DNA of 64,000 nucleotides from Xaviernesmea oryzae (GCF_900109605.1 NZ_FOAM01000019.1:49825-113824); one strand, 5' to 3'; counted from the first letter of the stretch, positions 18,253-26,923 are shown. Translations and numbers: made by a program. The notes: generated by a model not told the origin, from the letters alone.

Positions 18253-19673
18253 CAAGATTCCTTTGCCGGGAAAACGAGAGCAGCCTTGAAGCCAGTGTCA
18301 CTCGTTTCGACGTCGAAATCGCCACCGAGCTGGGCTGCCATCGTCGTGACGATCTTGCGCGCGAGCTCGGTCAGCGAGCTGTCTGCCGATGGCCCGGACC
18401 TCGTCGTTTCCACTTCAAGCTCGAGCTTGCCGCCAGCCATCTCTTTGAAGGAAATCGCAACGCGCGAGACGCCGGCATTGCGAGCCACCGCCACCGTCAG
18501 GAGCTCATTGACGACGACCGAGACCGGAATGGCCCGTTCCGTGGGCAGCTCCATCGGGTCGATGTCGAACAAGACTTGCACATCTTCGCTTCTCCCGAGG
18601 ATGTCCAGGCTGAGTTTCCTCAGATGAGCAGCCATATCGACCAGCAATGCGTTTTCAGACCGATAAAGACGCTCGTGCACGGAAATGATGGCCACCACCC
18701 GGGAAATCGCCGCCTCGAACGCTTCTATGGTGATAGGAAAGAGCAGTCGTCTAGCCTGCAGGCGGAGCGTGCTGACGACCAGCTGAAGCGTGTTTTTGAC
18801 GCGGTGGTTCAGTTCGACGAGCAGGAGGTCCTTCTGCTCAACGGACGCCGCAAGGGCAGCCTCTCGCTCGCGGTCCGCGGTCATGTCCATCATCACGCCG
18901 ATGATCCGCACTCTTCCGTCCGAGGTGCGTAGAACCTCCCCGCGGGAAGCGACGTAACGCACGTCGCCGGACGTCCGCAAAATGCGGAAATCGAAGTTCA
19001 TCACTGTCTGGTCCGGCGAATCCATGACGCTTTGAACCACCTGATTGACCTTCGTGAGGTCATCTGGATGCATGTGCGCGAAGAAGGGTGCTGCGACCGG
19101 CCCACCCTGTCCGGGCTCAAAACCAAACAGTCTGTCCACAGCAGAGCTGCGCCGCCAGCTATCCGTTTCGGGCTCATACTCCCAGGACGCCAGATCGGCC
19201 GCGTGATGAGCTACCCGTAGGCGGGCGTCCGCTTCGCGGGCGGCCAGAACTGAGTCTGTTACATCCATCGGGCTCTGGATGATGTATTTCACCTCGCCAT
19301 CGGGTCCGAGAACTGGAGTATGAACAGGGGTCCAGAATTTCTGCTGGAAGCCTCCACCCGGTCGTGGAATGTCGTACTGGATAGCTGCCATTTCGTGCGC
19401 CTTACGGGTAGCAAGCACGTGGCGGAGCGAGACTTCGAGCGGCCCCTGTTCCACGGTGCCCATCGCGTCCGGGTTTTCGGGAAACGCCTCAAGGATCCCC
19501 CTGCCCACAATGTCGTCACGCGTGCGCGAGGTAAGCGCCAGGTAGGCATCGCTCGCATCGACGATCACGAGACCAGCGTCCAGAACAAGATATGGTTGCG
19601 GCATTCCATGAAGAATGGCCGCGAAATCTGGGACAGCCTGCATCGGGACCTGTACGATGGTTGCGGAGGACAA
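18252..19673 (-). CDS. PAS-PAS HisKA_2-type sensor protein with degenerate ATP-binding domain
   Basis: Soluble sensor of 473 aa: PAS domain (about 15-140), second PAS (about 155-270), then a HisKA_2/HWE-like dimerisation region with the phosphoacceptor in VELNHRVKNTLQLV (His290). The C-terminal domain has the overall length and order of a HATPase, but key motifs are missing. Where its divergent neighbour has NELVTNAVKYAY, this protein has NELLTVAVARNAG, with the ATP/Mg-binding Asn replaced by Val. The DxGxG box is also absent; the corresponding stretch reads LEVETTRSGPSADSS. It is probably not an active kinase and may act as a histidine phosphotransfer protein or phosphatase. The start is a TTG with AGAAGAG 5 bp upstream. 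It overlaps the receiver gene downstream. Confidence 0.85.
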   Translation of the reverse strand: MSSATIVQVPMQAVPDFAAILHGMPQPYLVLDAGLVIVDASDAYLALTSRTRDDIVGRGILEAFPENPDAMGTVEQGPLEVSLRHVLATRKAHEMAAIQYDIPRPGGGFQQKFWTPVHTPVLGPDGEVKYIIQSPMDVTDSVLAAREADARLRVAHHAADLASWEYEPETDSWRRSSAVDRLFGFEPGQGGPVAAPFFAHMHPDDLTKVNQVVQSVMDSPDQTVMNFDFRILRTSGDVRYVASRGEVLRTSDGRVRIIGVMMDMTADREREAALAASVEQKDLLLVELNHRVKNTLQLVVSTLRLQARRLLFPITIEAFEAAISRVVAIISVHERLYRSENALLVDMAAHLRKLSLDILGRSEDVQVLFDIDPMELPTERAIPVSVVVNELLTVAVARNAGVSRVAISFKEMAGGKLELEVETTRSGPSADSSLTELARKIVTTMAAQLGGDFDVETSDTGFKAALVFPAKES

Positions 19674-19696
19674 AAGTTCTCTTCTGCTCTGTTGCG

Positions 19697-19829
19697 ATCA
19701 AGGGGTGTTGAGATAGTCTCCAGCCAAAGGACAACAAGCCCCTTGATAAAAGCCTTGCGCGACCTCCATTTTCCACCGTCTTGCATCGCTGGCATTGAGA
19801 GTTTACCTAGCCTCTTTCCTATCAAGGGA
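19697..19829. repeat. Three copies of ATCAAGGG between divergent kinase genes
   Basis: ATCAAGGGG at 19697-19705, its inverted copy CCCCTTGAT at 19739-19747, and ATCAAGGGA at 19821-19829. The first two are followed and preceded by TGTTG/CAACA, extending the inverted repeat with a small gap. The third copy also supplies the ribosome site of the gene at 19837. The set may be a shared operator for the two divergent sensor genes. Confidence 0.6.
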
Positions 19830-19836
19830 CTGATCA

Positions 19837-21030
19837 TTGACCGAGCTGGACGTCCACGAAGAGCCCTCGCCCAATCCCGTTCAGGTTTCCGTTCCCGATA
19901 GACTGGAATACAGGCTCAAGCAGCAACGTATTGCTGCCGAGTTCGGCTACTTCGCGCTTAAGACGTGGGACCTGGACGAGCTTCTTCAGGAAGCCACCCG
20001 CCTCGCGGCCCTTGGTTTGAATGCTACGCATGCGAAGTATCTTCGCCCTCTTGGTAATGGCGCAGGATTTCTTGTCGTCGCCGGCGTGGGATGGAAGTCG
20101 GGAGTAGTCGGCCACGCTCGAGTGGGGGACGACCTCGAGAGTCCCGCTGGCTACGCCTACCATACTGAAACCGCCGTTATCTCGAACCATCTCGAAAACG
20201 AGGAACGATTCAGAACCCCGCTCCTTCTCGCGGAGCATGGGATTACCCGAGCTCTCAACGTCATCATTCGCTGTGACGTCAAGAAGTACGGAGTTCTTGA
20301 AGTGGACAGTCCTGGCGAAGGCATGTTCGATGAAGCCGACATCTCCTTTCTTGAGAATTTTGCTGCGATTCTGGGTGTTGCAATGCAGCGGGCGGAGCGT
20401 GACGAGCAACTGAAGGAAGCGTCCGCTCTGCAAGAGGTGCTCGTCCAAGAGGCCAGTCACCGCGTCAAGAACTCGCTGAGCGTGGTCGCCGGCCTGCTCG
20501 CCATGCAGGCGCGAACCGCGGAAAACGACGATGTCGCAAGGGCTTTGCGCGATGCCGGTCAGCGGGTGCAGACGGTTGCCTCTGTCCATGACAGGCTGTG
20601 GAAAAACAACACCGTCCGCATCATCGGGCTGGGAACGTTTCTCCGGGATTTGAGCGAGCAGCTGCAAGCGACAACATCAGGCGTGACAGTTCGCTGCAGG
20701 GTGGATGACGTCGACGTGCTGACACAACAGGCGGTGACAATGGGCCTGCTGGTCAACGAACTGGTGACCAACGCGGTCAAGTATGCCTATGACGAGCAAG
20801 GAGGGTTCGTTGACGTGGAAGTGCGTCCATCTGCTGAAGGCTGTCTCGTCTTGTCGGTGGAAGATCAGGGGAGGGGACTTCCTGACAAACTCGACACGTC
20901 GGGCGGGTCTAGTCTCGGTCTCAGGCTTATCGCTTCCCTCAGCAGGCAGCTTGGCGGAGAGCCGCGCTGGGAGCGGCTCAGTCCGGGGACGCGGTTCACT
21001 GTGACATTCTTACCCGCGTCGGACTCTTGA
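19837..21030 (+). CDS. GAF-domain HisKA_2 sensor histidine kinase
   Basis: Soluble histidine kinase of 397 aa. An N-terminal GAF domain (about 40-185, with LRPLGNGAGFLVVAGVGWK and GVLEVDSPGEGMFDEADISF) is followed by a HisKA_2 region with the phosphoacceptor in QEASHRVKNSLSVVAG (His208) and a complete HATPase: N-box NELVTNAVKYAY, G-boxes VEDQGRGLP and SLGLRLIASLSRQLGG. It starts at a TTG preceded by AAGGGA. It is divergent from the PAS-PAS protein and receiver at 17884-19673 and may provide the kinase activity that module lacks. HisKA_2 kinases often feed the PhyR general stress pathway in alphaproteobacteria, but no PhyR gene is in the window. Confidence 0.92.
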   Translation: MTELDVHEEPSPNPVQVSVPDRLEYRLKQQRIAAEFGYFALKTWDLDELLQEATRLAALGLNATHAKYLRPLGNGAGFLVVAGVGWKSGVVGHARVGDDLESPAGYAYHTETAVISNHLENEERFRTPLLLAEHGITRALNVIIRCDVKKYGVLEVDSPGEGMFDEADISFLENFAAILGVAMQRAERDEQLKEASALQEVLVQEASHRVKNSLSVVAGLLAMQARTAENDDVARALRDAGQRVQTVASVHDRLWKNNTVRIIGLGTFLRDLSEQLQATTSGVTVRCRVDDVDVLTQQAVTMGLLVNELVTNAVKYAYDEQGGFVDVEVRPSAEGCLVLSVEDQGRGLPDKLDTSGGSSLGLRLIASLSRQLGGEPRWERLSPGTRFTVTFLPASDS

Positions 21031-21039
21031 TAAGGTCTC

Positions 21040-21131
21040 CGAACAGCAGCGGCGACACTGCCGTCTTCATCATGAATTCGACTATGGGAAAGCGCGAACC
21101 ACGCCGGTTGCAGCGTCAGTCGGGTCAATAT
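21040..21131 (-). pseudogene. PAS-domain fragment related to the hybrid kinase at 6279
   Basis: About 30 codons reading ILTRLTLQPAWFALSHSR then IHDEDGSVAAAV. This aligns with MLSRPTPQPAWFTFSYSP and VREEDGSVAAAL of the first PAS domain of the kinase encoded at 6279-9299. The fragment stops at the left end of the IS3-family relic and has no start or stop of its own, so it is a remnant of a second copy cut by the insertion or by recombination. Confidence 0.65.
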
Positions 21132-21187
21132 GATTGAACCGCCCCGGCTTTGCCGGAGGCTCCAACTTGTGAGAGAGTGGAGCCATC

Positions 21188-21513
21188 ATGAGCGAGACAA
21201 CGAATAAGTTTTCGCCTGAAGTCCGCAGCCAGGCCATCCGCATGGTGCGAGACCACGAGGCCGGGCATCCATCCCGTTGGGCTGCCGTTTCATCTATCGC
21301 TGCCATGATTGGCTGCTCGCCAGCCACGCTGCACAAATGGGTCAAGAAGACAGGGATCGACAGCGGTAAACGAGCAGGCCTGCCGAGCGATGTCGCCGAG
21401 AAGATGAAGGCTCTTAAGCGGGAGAATCGAGAGCTTCGTCAGGCCAACGAGATTTTGCGCAAGGCTTCGGCTCATTTCACCATCGCGAGCTCGACCGCTC
21501 CTTCAAGCGATGA
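21188..21513 (+). pseudogene. IS3-family transposase OrfA (frameshifted)
   Basis: N-terminal helix-turn-helix of an IS3 transposase: [40 protein letters not shown], then the leucine-zipper-like [20 protein letters not shown]. After AHF the natural end ([10 protein letters not shown], stop at 21511-21513) is found one frame over, so a base has been lost near 21480. The ATG of orfB overlaps this stop (ATGA). Confidence 0.75.
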
Positions 21514-21964
21514 TTTCGTTCATCAACGAACACCGTGGTGTGTTCGGGGTCGAACCGATCTGCAGACTGCTGCCGATCGCCCCGTCAACCTACGACGAGA
21601 ATATCGCCAAACGCGTGGACGTTGATCGCCTGTCGGTCCGCGCCCGCAGCGATACCGGCCTCAAGATCGAGATACGTCGTGTCTTCGAACAGAACTTTTG
21701 CGTCTATGGCGATCGCAAGGTCTGGCGGCAGTTGAAGCGTGAAGGCTTTGACGTCGCCCGCTGCACTGTTGCCCGGCTTATGAGATCGATGAGCCTACAG
21801 GGATCATTCGAGGAAAGACGATCCGCACGACGTACTCGGATAAGACGCCTCTGAGCCCGCTTGACCGGGTTAACCGCCAATTCAAAGCCCCTGCACCCAA
21901 TAGGCTGTGGGTTTCTGATTTTACCTATGTCGCCACCTGGCAGGGCTTCGTCTACGTGGCTTTC
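21510..21964 (+). pseudogene. IS3-family transposase OrfB (frameshifted, truncated)
   Basis: Begins [20 protein letters not shown] with PIAPSTYDE, then VYGDRKVWRQLKREGFDVAR, the usual N-terminal region of the IS3 OrfB. At about 21795 the frame changes (LQG continues as IIRGKTIRTTYSDKTPLSPL), and the integrase core begins with NRLWVSDFTYVATWQGF before ending abruptly. Only the first Asp of the DDE triad is present. Confidence 0.75.
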
Positions 21965-21987
21965 CCGAAAACTCGGCAGGTTGGTCT

Positions 21988-22003
21988 CAGGTCACGTGAC
22001 CTG
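21988..22003. repeat. 16-bp perfect palindrome at the IS3 breakpoint
   Basis: CAGGTCACGTGACCTG is a perfect palindrome 24 bp beyond the IS3 break, directly followed by a second one, CTGATAAGATCAG (22001-22013), and then CAGGTG...CACCTG arms around 22011-22038. The stacked palindromes look like the end of another mobile element or a recombination hot spot; identity unknown. Confidence 0.6.
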
Positions 22004-22071
22004 ATAAGATCAGGTGTCCAGCAGCGCCGGGCACCTGTTATGCTGACTGCATGTCTACGAAGGAGCGAGGC

Positions 22072-22434
22072 TTACCTCTTCAACAGCTTTGCGCGGGTGA
22101 CTTCGCCTGTGGGTCCCCACGTGAACACGTAGGAACCGCTCGTGGACAGTGTGAATGTGCTGCCGTTTGTACCAACGGTCGCGGAAAGTCGCGAGCTGGT
22201 AATCGTTACGTTCTTGAGCGTTTGAGCTTGGCCACGGAAATAGTAGCTCACAGCGCCTGTGTCCGAGACGACGACCCGAACAGGCTTCCCGCTAGGCAGG
22301 TTGCCGCTCCAGGTGCCAGCGAAGGCACTCTCGGATGCTGAAAGTGCGGCGCCATTGTTTGCCGGAGTGCCTCCGCCGGCCACACATGCCGAGAGAGAAA
22401 GAGTGGTCAAGATTATTGCGATCAATCTTATCAT
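22072..22434 (-). CDS. Small lipoprotein
   Basis: Predicted lipoprotein of 120 aa. The signal peptide MIRLIAIILTTLSLSAC ends in a lipobox (LSAC) at about residue 17, followed by a glycine-rich linker and a mature domain of alternating strands (FAGTWSGNLPSGKPVRVVVS, TGAVSYYFRGQAQ, TFTLSTSGSYVFTWG), suggestive of a small beta-barrel. No family is recognised. It is divergent from the LuxR-type regulator at 22751. It lies alone between IS debris and that regulator, so it may be accessory. Confidence 0.75.
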   Translation of the reverse strand: MIRLIAIILTTLSLSACVAGGGTPANNGAALSASESAFAGTWSGNLPSGKPVRVVVSDTGAVSYYFRGQAQTLKNVTITSSRLSATVGTNGSTFTLSTSGSYVFTWGPTGEVTRAKLLKR

Positions 22435-22750
22435 TTCAGCCCCTGAAAAACACGTTGCACATTATTCGCTAACAGCAAAAAGAGGTAAGCTCCTCCCCAA
22501 TATTGGTGAGGCGACGTCGCCACTGGCGCCGCAACAAACAAAAATGCGAATTTTTCTACCAGCTAAGGCACCAGCCTAACGCGTCTAAGATGGGTATGAG
22601 GGGTAAGACAGCATTGATCTTGCTCCTCTGTATGCGGCACCGGAGCTTTTTGTCGTACCAGAAAGCAGACTTATGACTAAAGGAGATGGCTCTTCTTGTA
22701 TGTCCGCAAGCTCCATGACATGTTCTGCCTTCTTTATTCAGGGGAGTTGG
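22435..22750. other. Divergent intergenic region
   Basis: Promoter region between the lipoprotein (minus) and LuxR-type (plus) genes. It is moderately AT-rich near 22450-22560. No operator or further gene was recognised. Confidence 0.4.
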
Positions 22751-23851
22751 ATGCCTATTCAGACCATCGATATCTTGGAGCACATCTATACCGCAGCGCT
22801 TATCCCGGAAGAGTGGAATGGGGTCATCGACCGCTTTTCGGCCCATTTGAACGCGCGCGGAGGTTCGCTGTTTATCCTGGTCGATGGGGAGCTATACTGG
22901 GAAGCTCCATCCGCAACAAAAAAAATTATGGAAGACTACATAGCCGGCGGCTGGGATAAGAATAACCCTCGCCTTGATGGACTTCTTGCACGCGCTCATC
23001 CCGGGTTCGTCCGAGACAGCGACGTCTGTCATGGCGATCATGAAAGCTTGCCGATTGTCACCGAGTTTCTTCGACCCCGCGATATCGCCTATACCACTGC
23101 CACGGTTATCAAAGGCACACATGATGACCTTGCCGTCTTTTCAGTCGACCGGGGCAGGGCTGCGGGCAGCTTCACGCAGGAGGATATCGGCTGGCTCGAT
23201 GCCTTGCGGCCACATCTTGCACGTTCAATCGCGCTGTCCAGCCGCCTCAGGCTAAAACAGGCGGCAACAGCGACTGCCACGCTCAGTATGGTTGGAATCC
23301 CAGCTGCAGTCATCGGCCGGAACCGGTCCGTGAAGGCGACGAACGACCTTTTCGATAAGCTCTGTGGAACCCTTTTTCTCCCTTCCGCCTATGGTGGGCT
23401 GTCGCTGAGCGACCCGCGCGCGAACCTTGCGCTGAAAGAGGCATTGTCGCCGATAGCACGATCAGGCACGAAGGTCCGTTCGATTCCGCTAAGAAACGCA
23501 GACGGGATAGTTGGTGTGCTGCATGCTGTTCCTGCTTACTTCCATGCGCGAGATATTCTAGGTGACGGCGGCACACTCATTGCCCTTGCGCAACCAAAAG
23601 ATGCTGCACTGATTGAACCCGAGTGGCTCCGCTGGCTTTACGACCTGTCGCCCGTTGAAGCAACGGTCGCTGCCCTTCTCGCAAGGGGGTTTACAGCCGG
23701 AGATATCGCAGTCGAACGCCGGACATCCATCTCCAGCGTGCGGAGTCACGTGAAGAGCCTGCTGAGAAAGACCGGGCTTACGCGGCAGACCGATTTTGTG
23801 CGATCTATTGCTAGTCTCGCTGCGATTGAGCCTCTCACCCTGCACAGGTGA
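22751..23851 (+). CDS. LuxR-family transcriptional regulator
   Basis: DNA-binding regulator of 366 aa. The C-terminal helix-turn-helix is clear: LSPVEATVAALLARGFTAGD, then RRTSISSVRSHVKSLLRKTG (about 300-350). The long N-terminal part (1-290) has a PAS-like middle (AAVIGRNRSVKATNDLFDKL) but no autoinducer-binding signature that can be recognised, so a quorum-sensing role should not be assumed. The start at 22751 has GGGGAG 4 bp upstream; the frame is open to 22673 without a ribosome site. Confidence 0.88.
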   Translation: MPIQTIDILEHIYTAALIPEEWNGVIDRFSAHLNARGGSLFILVDGELYWEAPSATKKIMEDYIAGGWDKNNPRLDGLLARAHPGFVRDSDVCHGDHESLPIVTEFLRPRDIAYTTATVIKGTHDDLAVFSVDRGRAAGSFTQEDIGWLDALRPHLARSIALSSRLRLKQAATATATLSMVGIPAAVIGRNRSVKATNDLFDKLCGTLFLPSAYGGLSLSDPRANLALKEALSPIARSGTKVRSIPLRNADGIVGVLHAVPAYFHARDILGDGGTLIALAQPKDAALIEPEWLRWLYDLSPVEATVAALLARGFTAGDIAVERRTSISSVRSHVKSLLRKTGLTRQTDFVRSIASLAAIEPLTLHR

Positions 23852-24092
23852 GCTGTTTCTCAGACGCCCACACGCAAGCCAAAAGGACAACACCCGCAAC
23901 ATCGGTGATCATTTGCCAAATCTTGAGGATCGCGAGCGAGAAAGCATAGACAACGCAGCCCTTGCTGCCTCGGGCGAGCGTTCAAGTCCCTTTCGCTGGC
24001 CGTCAACAGGGTAGCGGTCATCTTGTTGATGACGTCCTTGTTCCATACAGCAGAAGCTGGATGCTTCCACGCATCTTTCAGCCCGCCTGTGC

Positions 24093-24107
24093 GTTCTCCT
24101 GCCGTTC
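24093..24107. promoter_or_regulatory. Weak LexA-box candidate
   Basis: GTTC-TCCTGCC-GTTC has the alphaproteobacterial LexA spacing (GTTC-N7-GTTC) and lies 20 bp before the small gene that precedes exonuclease III. Its spacer is GC-rich, unlike the two strong boxes at 48772 and 56523, so it may be a chance match. Confidence 0.3.
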
Positions 24108-24126
24108 CACGCAAAGGAGAGCCGTG

Positions 24127-24309
24127 ATGAGCAAGCGCGAACTGATTGATACCGGGACGGACAAGCGTTATGTCCGCCGTGATGACGACGGCAGGTTCAA
24201 GGAGAGCGTGGATGTCGGCCGATCCCTGTCTGCCGATAAACGCCACAAGGCGAAGAACGAGGCAAAGCCGGGGGAGGGAGATCGCGGCGATCATCGCACG
24301 AAGCACTGA
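24127..24309 (+). CDS. Small charged hypothetical protein (60 aa)
   Basis: Begins MSKRELIDTGTDKRYVRRDD, continues GRFKESVDVGRSLSADKRHK, and ends in a basic tail rich in Lys, Asp and Gly. AAGGAG lies 7-8 bp upstream of the ATG. It has no hydrophobic core of note and could be a disordered or nucleic-acid-associated protein. It ends 6 bp before the exonuclease III gene, so they are almost certainly co-transcribed. Function unknown. Confidence 0.78.
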   Translation: MSKRELIDTGTDKRYVRRDDDGRFKESVDVGRSLSADKRHKAKNEAKPGEGDRGDHRTKH

Positions 24310-24315
24310 TCGTCG

Positions 24316-25086
24316 GTGAAACTCGCGACCTACAACATCAACGGCATTAACGGGCGGCTCGACATCCTCTTGCATTGGCTCGAGGAGGCTGCGCCTGATG
24401 TCGTCTGTCTGCAGGAACTCAAAGCCCCGAACGAGAAATTCCCGCATAGGGCCATCGAGAAAGCGGGCTATGGCGCGATCTGGCGCGGGCAGAAAAGCTG
24501 GAACGGCGTAGCGATCCTGTCGCGGGGTGTCGAGCCGATCGAAACGCGCTGCAGCCTGCCGGGCGATGCCGATGACGATCAAGGCCGGTACATCGAGGCG
24601 GCCGTCAACGGCGTGATCATTGGGTGCCTCTACCTTCCGAACGGCAATCCGGCGCCCGGTCCCAAATTCGATTACAAGCTCCGTTGGTGTGAGCGCCTGC
24701 AGACATATGCGCAAGACCTGCTCGATCTCGAGGTGCCGGTTGCGCTGATCGGCGATTTCAATGTCATGCCGACTGATCTTGATGTCTACAAGCCCGAACG
24801 GTGGCGTGACGATGCGCTGTTTCGGCCGGAGGTCCGCCGCGCCTATGCCGCCATATTGAAGCAAGGCTGGACCGACGCCCTTCGAACGCTCCATCCGGAC
24901 GAGGCGATCTACACCTTCTGGCCGTACTGGCGAAAAGCGTTCGAACGGGATGCTGGCCTGCGGATCGACCATTTTCTTCTAAGCCCAGCTTTGGCTGTCG
25001 GCCTGAAGGCGGCAGGTGTCGATCGATGGGTTCGGGCTCTGCCGCAGACAAGCGACCATGCACCCTTGTGGATCGAGGTGGCGTGA
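24316..25086 (+). CDS. xthA: Exodeoxyribonuclease III (AP endonuclease)
   Basis: Base-excision-repair enzyme of 256 aa in the EEP nuclease family; it cuts at abasic sites and trims 3' blocked ends. The metal-binding Glu is in VVCLQELKAPNEKFP, the catalytic Asp/Asn in ALIGDFNVMPTDLDVYKP, the DNA-recognition Asp in LRIDHFLLS, and the terminal His in TSDHAPLWIEV. Length is usual. The start is a GTG with a poor ribosome site, so translation is probably coupled to the 60-aa gene just upstream. A 15-codon copy of its C-terminus occurs at 46409-46453. Confidence 0.95.
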   Translation: MKLATYNINGINGRLDILLHWLEEAAPDVVCLQELKAPNEKFPHRAIEKAGYGAIWRGQKSWNGVAILSRGVEPIETRCSLPGDADDDQGRYIEAAVNGVIIGCLYLPNGNPAPGPKFDYKLRWCERLQTYAQDLLDLEVPVALIGDFNVMPTDLDVYKPERWRDDALFRPEVRRAYAAILKQGWTDALRTLHPDEAIYTFWPYWRKAFERDAGLRIDHFLLSPALAVGLKAAGVDRWVRALPQTSDHAPLWIEVA

Positions 25087-25246
25087 TTGAGTTCAAGAAG
25101 TCACTACCAGCCACGGCACGAGGCGATTGACGGAACAGCTTACACCAAATGTCCCGCCGCTTGGCATTGCGGCCTGCCCGAAGCCGCCTCAGCGCCGTAA
25201 GACAAAGCGAGCATTGCGCTCGAAATATTCCAAATGGAAAGCATTC

Positions 25247-26923
25247 ATGACGCGGATCGCAATCATTGGGTCAGGGCCGACGGGCATCTACGCTCTGAAG
25301 GGCCTCATTCGTTCGAAGGCTCCTCTTGCCATCACGGTCTATGAGGAATCTCCGGACGCAGGCAAAGGCACACCATACCATCCCGCCGTCAACGATCGCG
25401 CCATGCTCGCTAACATCGCGAGCATTGAAATCCCGATCATCGTCGAAACGCTTGTCGGCTGGCTATCTGCAAGGTCATTTGACGAGTTGCAGGCGATGGG
25501 GATCGAGCATGGCGCAATCGGCGACCGGGAATTCTATCCTCGGGTGGTCCTTGGCGACTATTTGGCCGCACAGTTTTGGTCGCTTGTCGCCCTCGGAATG
25601 GCAGCCGGCCATTCGATCGATGTCTGTGCCAGTCACAAGGTCACAGACATCAGGCTCGGCGAGGACGACATCACTTTGGCCGTGCAAAGCGGCGACGGCT
25701 CCTCCAGCGATGTCGTCTTCGATCATGTCGTGATGGCGACAGGCCATGATTGGCCTGCCAACACCGAGACGTCTCCGGGCTATTTTGTCTCACCCTGGCC
25801 GGCGTCTGCGATCCGGCAGATCGGTCCGGTCTCCGTTGCCGTTCTCGGCACATCCCTGAGCGGCATCGATGCCGTTGTCTCCATAGCCGGAGCACATGGG
25901 ATCTTTCTCCGCGACGAGGAGGGTATGCTCGGCTATCAAGCCGCAAAGAGCTCAGACGGCCTGAAGATGACAATGATGTCGCGGAAGGGGTTGCTCCCTG
26001 AGGCCGACTTTTACTGTCCCATCCCCTACGAGCCGCTGACACTCTGTACGCAGGACGCTATGGCGCGCGCCATTGCCGAAGGGCCAGCCGGGCTCCTGGA
26101 CAAAATTTTCGAGTTGTTCCGGATAGAGCTTGCCGCAGCCGACCCTGACTATGCCGGGCATATCGGGCTGGCCTTTGCGACAGTGGAAGACTTCTCCGGC
26201 CGCTATTTCCGCGATCGCGAGGAGGCTCCGCCTTTTGCCTGGGCTGCTCGCAATTTGGCGGAAGCCAAGCTGAACAAGGCCGGCCGCATGACGGTGCAAT
26301 GGCGCTATGCAATCCTCAGGATGCACGAGGTCATCGCAGCCGCGATCCCTCATCTCAACACTGAAGACCTCGATCGCTTCCACCGGCATTTCAAGACGGT
26401 GTTCGTGGACGATTATGCGACGGTCCCCCATGAATCCATCGAACGGCTTCTGGCGCTGCATCGGGCGAAAAGGCTTAAGGTGCTCGGGCTTGGAGAGGAT
26501 TATGGCATCGAAAAGAATGATGCAGAACCGGGCGTGACCGTCAAACTTGGCGACCGCACGTTTCGGTTCGCCGCCTTTGTCGATGCGACCGGGCAGCATC
26601 CCCTGTCTGCGTCCGATCTTCCTTTTCCGAGCCTCCGTCAGCAAAAGGTCGTAAAGGAAGCCAAGACGCGCGCAGGAGAACTCGAGGGCAGTTTCAAGCG
26701 GACCGGTGGGGTCGACGTGGATGACGACTTCAGGCCGATCATCACCACGAATGCCTGCAGGAACCTGTATTGCGTCTCTGTACCATTCCTTTTGCACAAG
26801 CTCCCCTTTGTCCAGGGAATTACCAGCGCCCATCAACTCGGGATAAAGGTCGCAAAGGCTATTCTGGAGGCTGCGGGACCGAAAGAGCCAAATGCCGGGG
26901 CCGAGCTTCTTTCACTTCGGTGA
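25247..26923 (+). CDS. FAD/NAD(P)-binding protein (NAD_binding_9-like)
   Basis: Cytoplasmic flavoprotein of 558 aa. The N-terminal dinucleotide-binding motif is RIAIIGSGPTGIYALKGL, with the acidic end of the second strand in ITVYEESPDAG. A second nucleotide-binding strand is seen in VSVAVLGTSLSGIDAVVSIA, and FAAFVDATGQHPLSASDLPF is a typical flavin-contact segment. This pattern matches proteins with the FAD-NAD(P)-binding domain often found near siderophore or sulfur genes, but no specific reaction can be assigned. The start at 25247 has GGAAA 6 bp upstream and begins right at the nucleotide-binding strand. Confidence 0.85.
   Translation: MTRIAIIGSGPTGIYALKGLIRSKAPLAITVYEESPDAGKGTPYHPAVNDRAMLANIASIEIPIIVETLVGWLSARSFDELQAMGIEHGAIGDREFYPRVVLGDYLAAQFWSLVALGMAAGHSIDVCASHKVTDIRLGEDDITLAVQSGDGSSSDVVFDHVVMATGHDWPANTETSPGYFVSPWPASAIRQIGPVSVAVLGTSLSGIDAVVSIAGAHGIFLRDEEGMLGYQAAKSSDGLKMTMMSRKGLLPEADFYCPIPYEPLTLCTQDAMARAIAEGPAGLLDKIFELFRIELAAADPDYAGHIGLAFATVEDFSGRYFRDREEAPPFAWAARNLAEAKLNKAGRMTVQWRYAILRMHEVIAAAIPHLNTEDLDRFHRHFKTVFVDDYATVPHESIERLLALHRAKRLKVLGLGEDYGIEKNDAEPGVTVKLGDRTFRFAAFVDATGQHPLSASDLPFPSLRQQKVVKEAKTRAGELEGSFKRTGGVDVDDDFRPIITTNACRNLYCVSVPFLLHKLPFVQGITSAHQLGIKVAKAILEAAGPKEPNAGAELLSLR

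Larger units (their letters stand above)
21135..21964 (+). mobile_element. Truncated, decayed IS3-family insertion sequence
   Basis: The left end begins TGAACCGCCCCGGCTTTGCC at about 21135, just before orfA. OrfA and orfB of an IS3-family transposase follow, but orfA carries a frameshift near 21480, orfB one near 21795, and orfB is cut at about 21964, soon after the first catalytic Asp (SDFTYVATW). The right end and the rest of the DDE domain are missing, so the element cannot move on its own. Confidence 0.82.

Noticed and set aside
23860..24972. 370-codon minus-strand open frame
   Set aside because: It is the shadow of xthA and neighbouring sequence on the plus strand; translation shows no domain, and the plus-strand gene is unmistakable.
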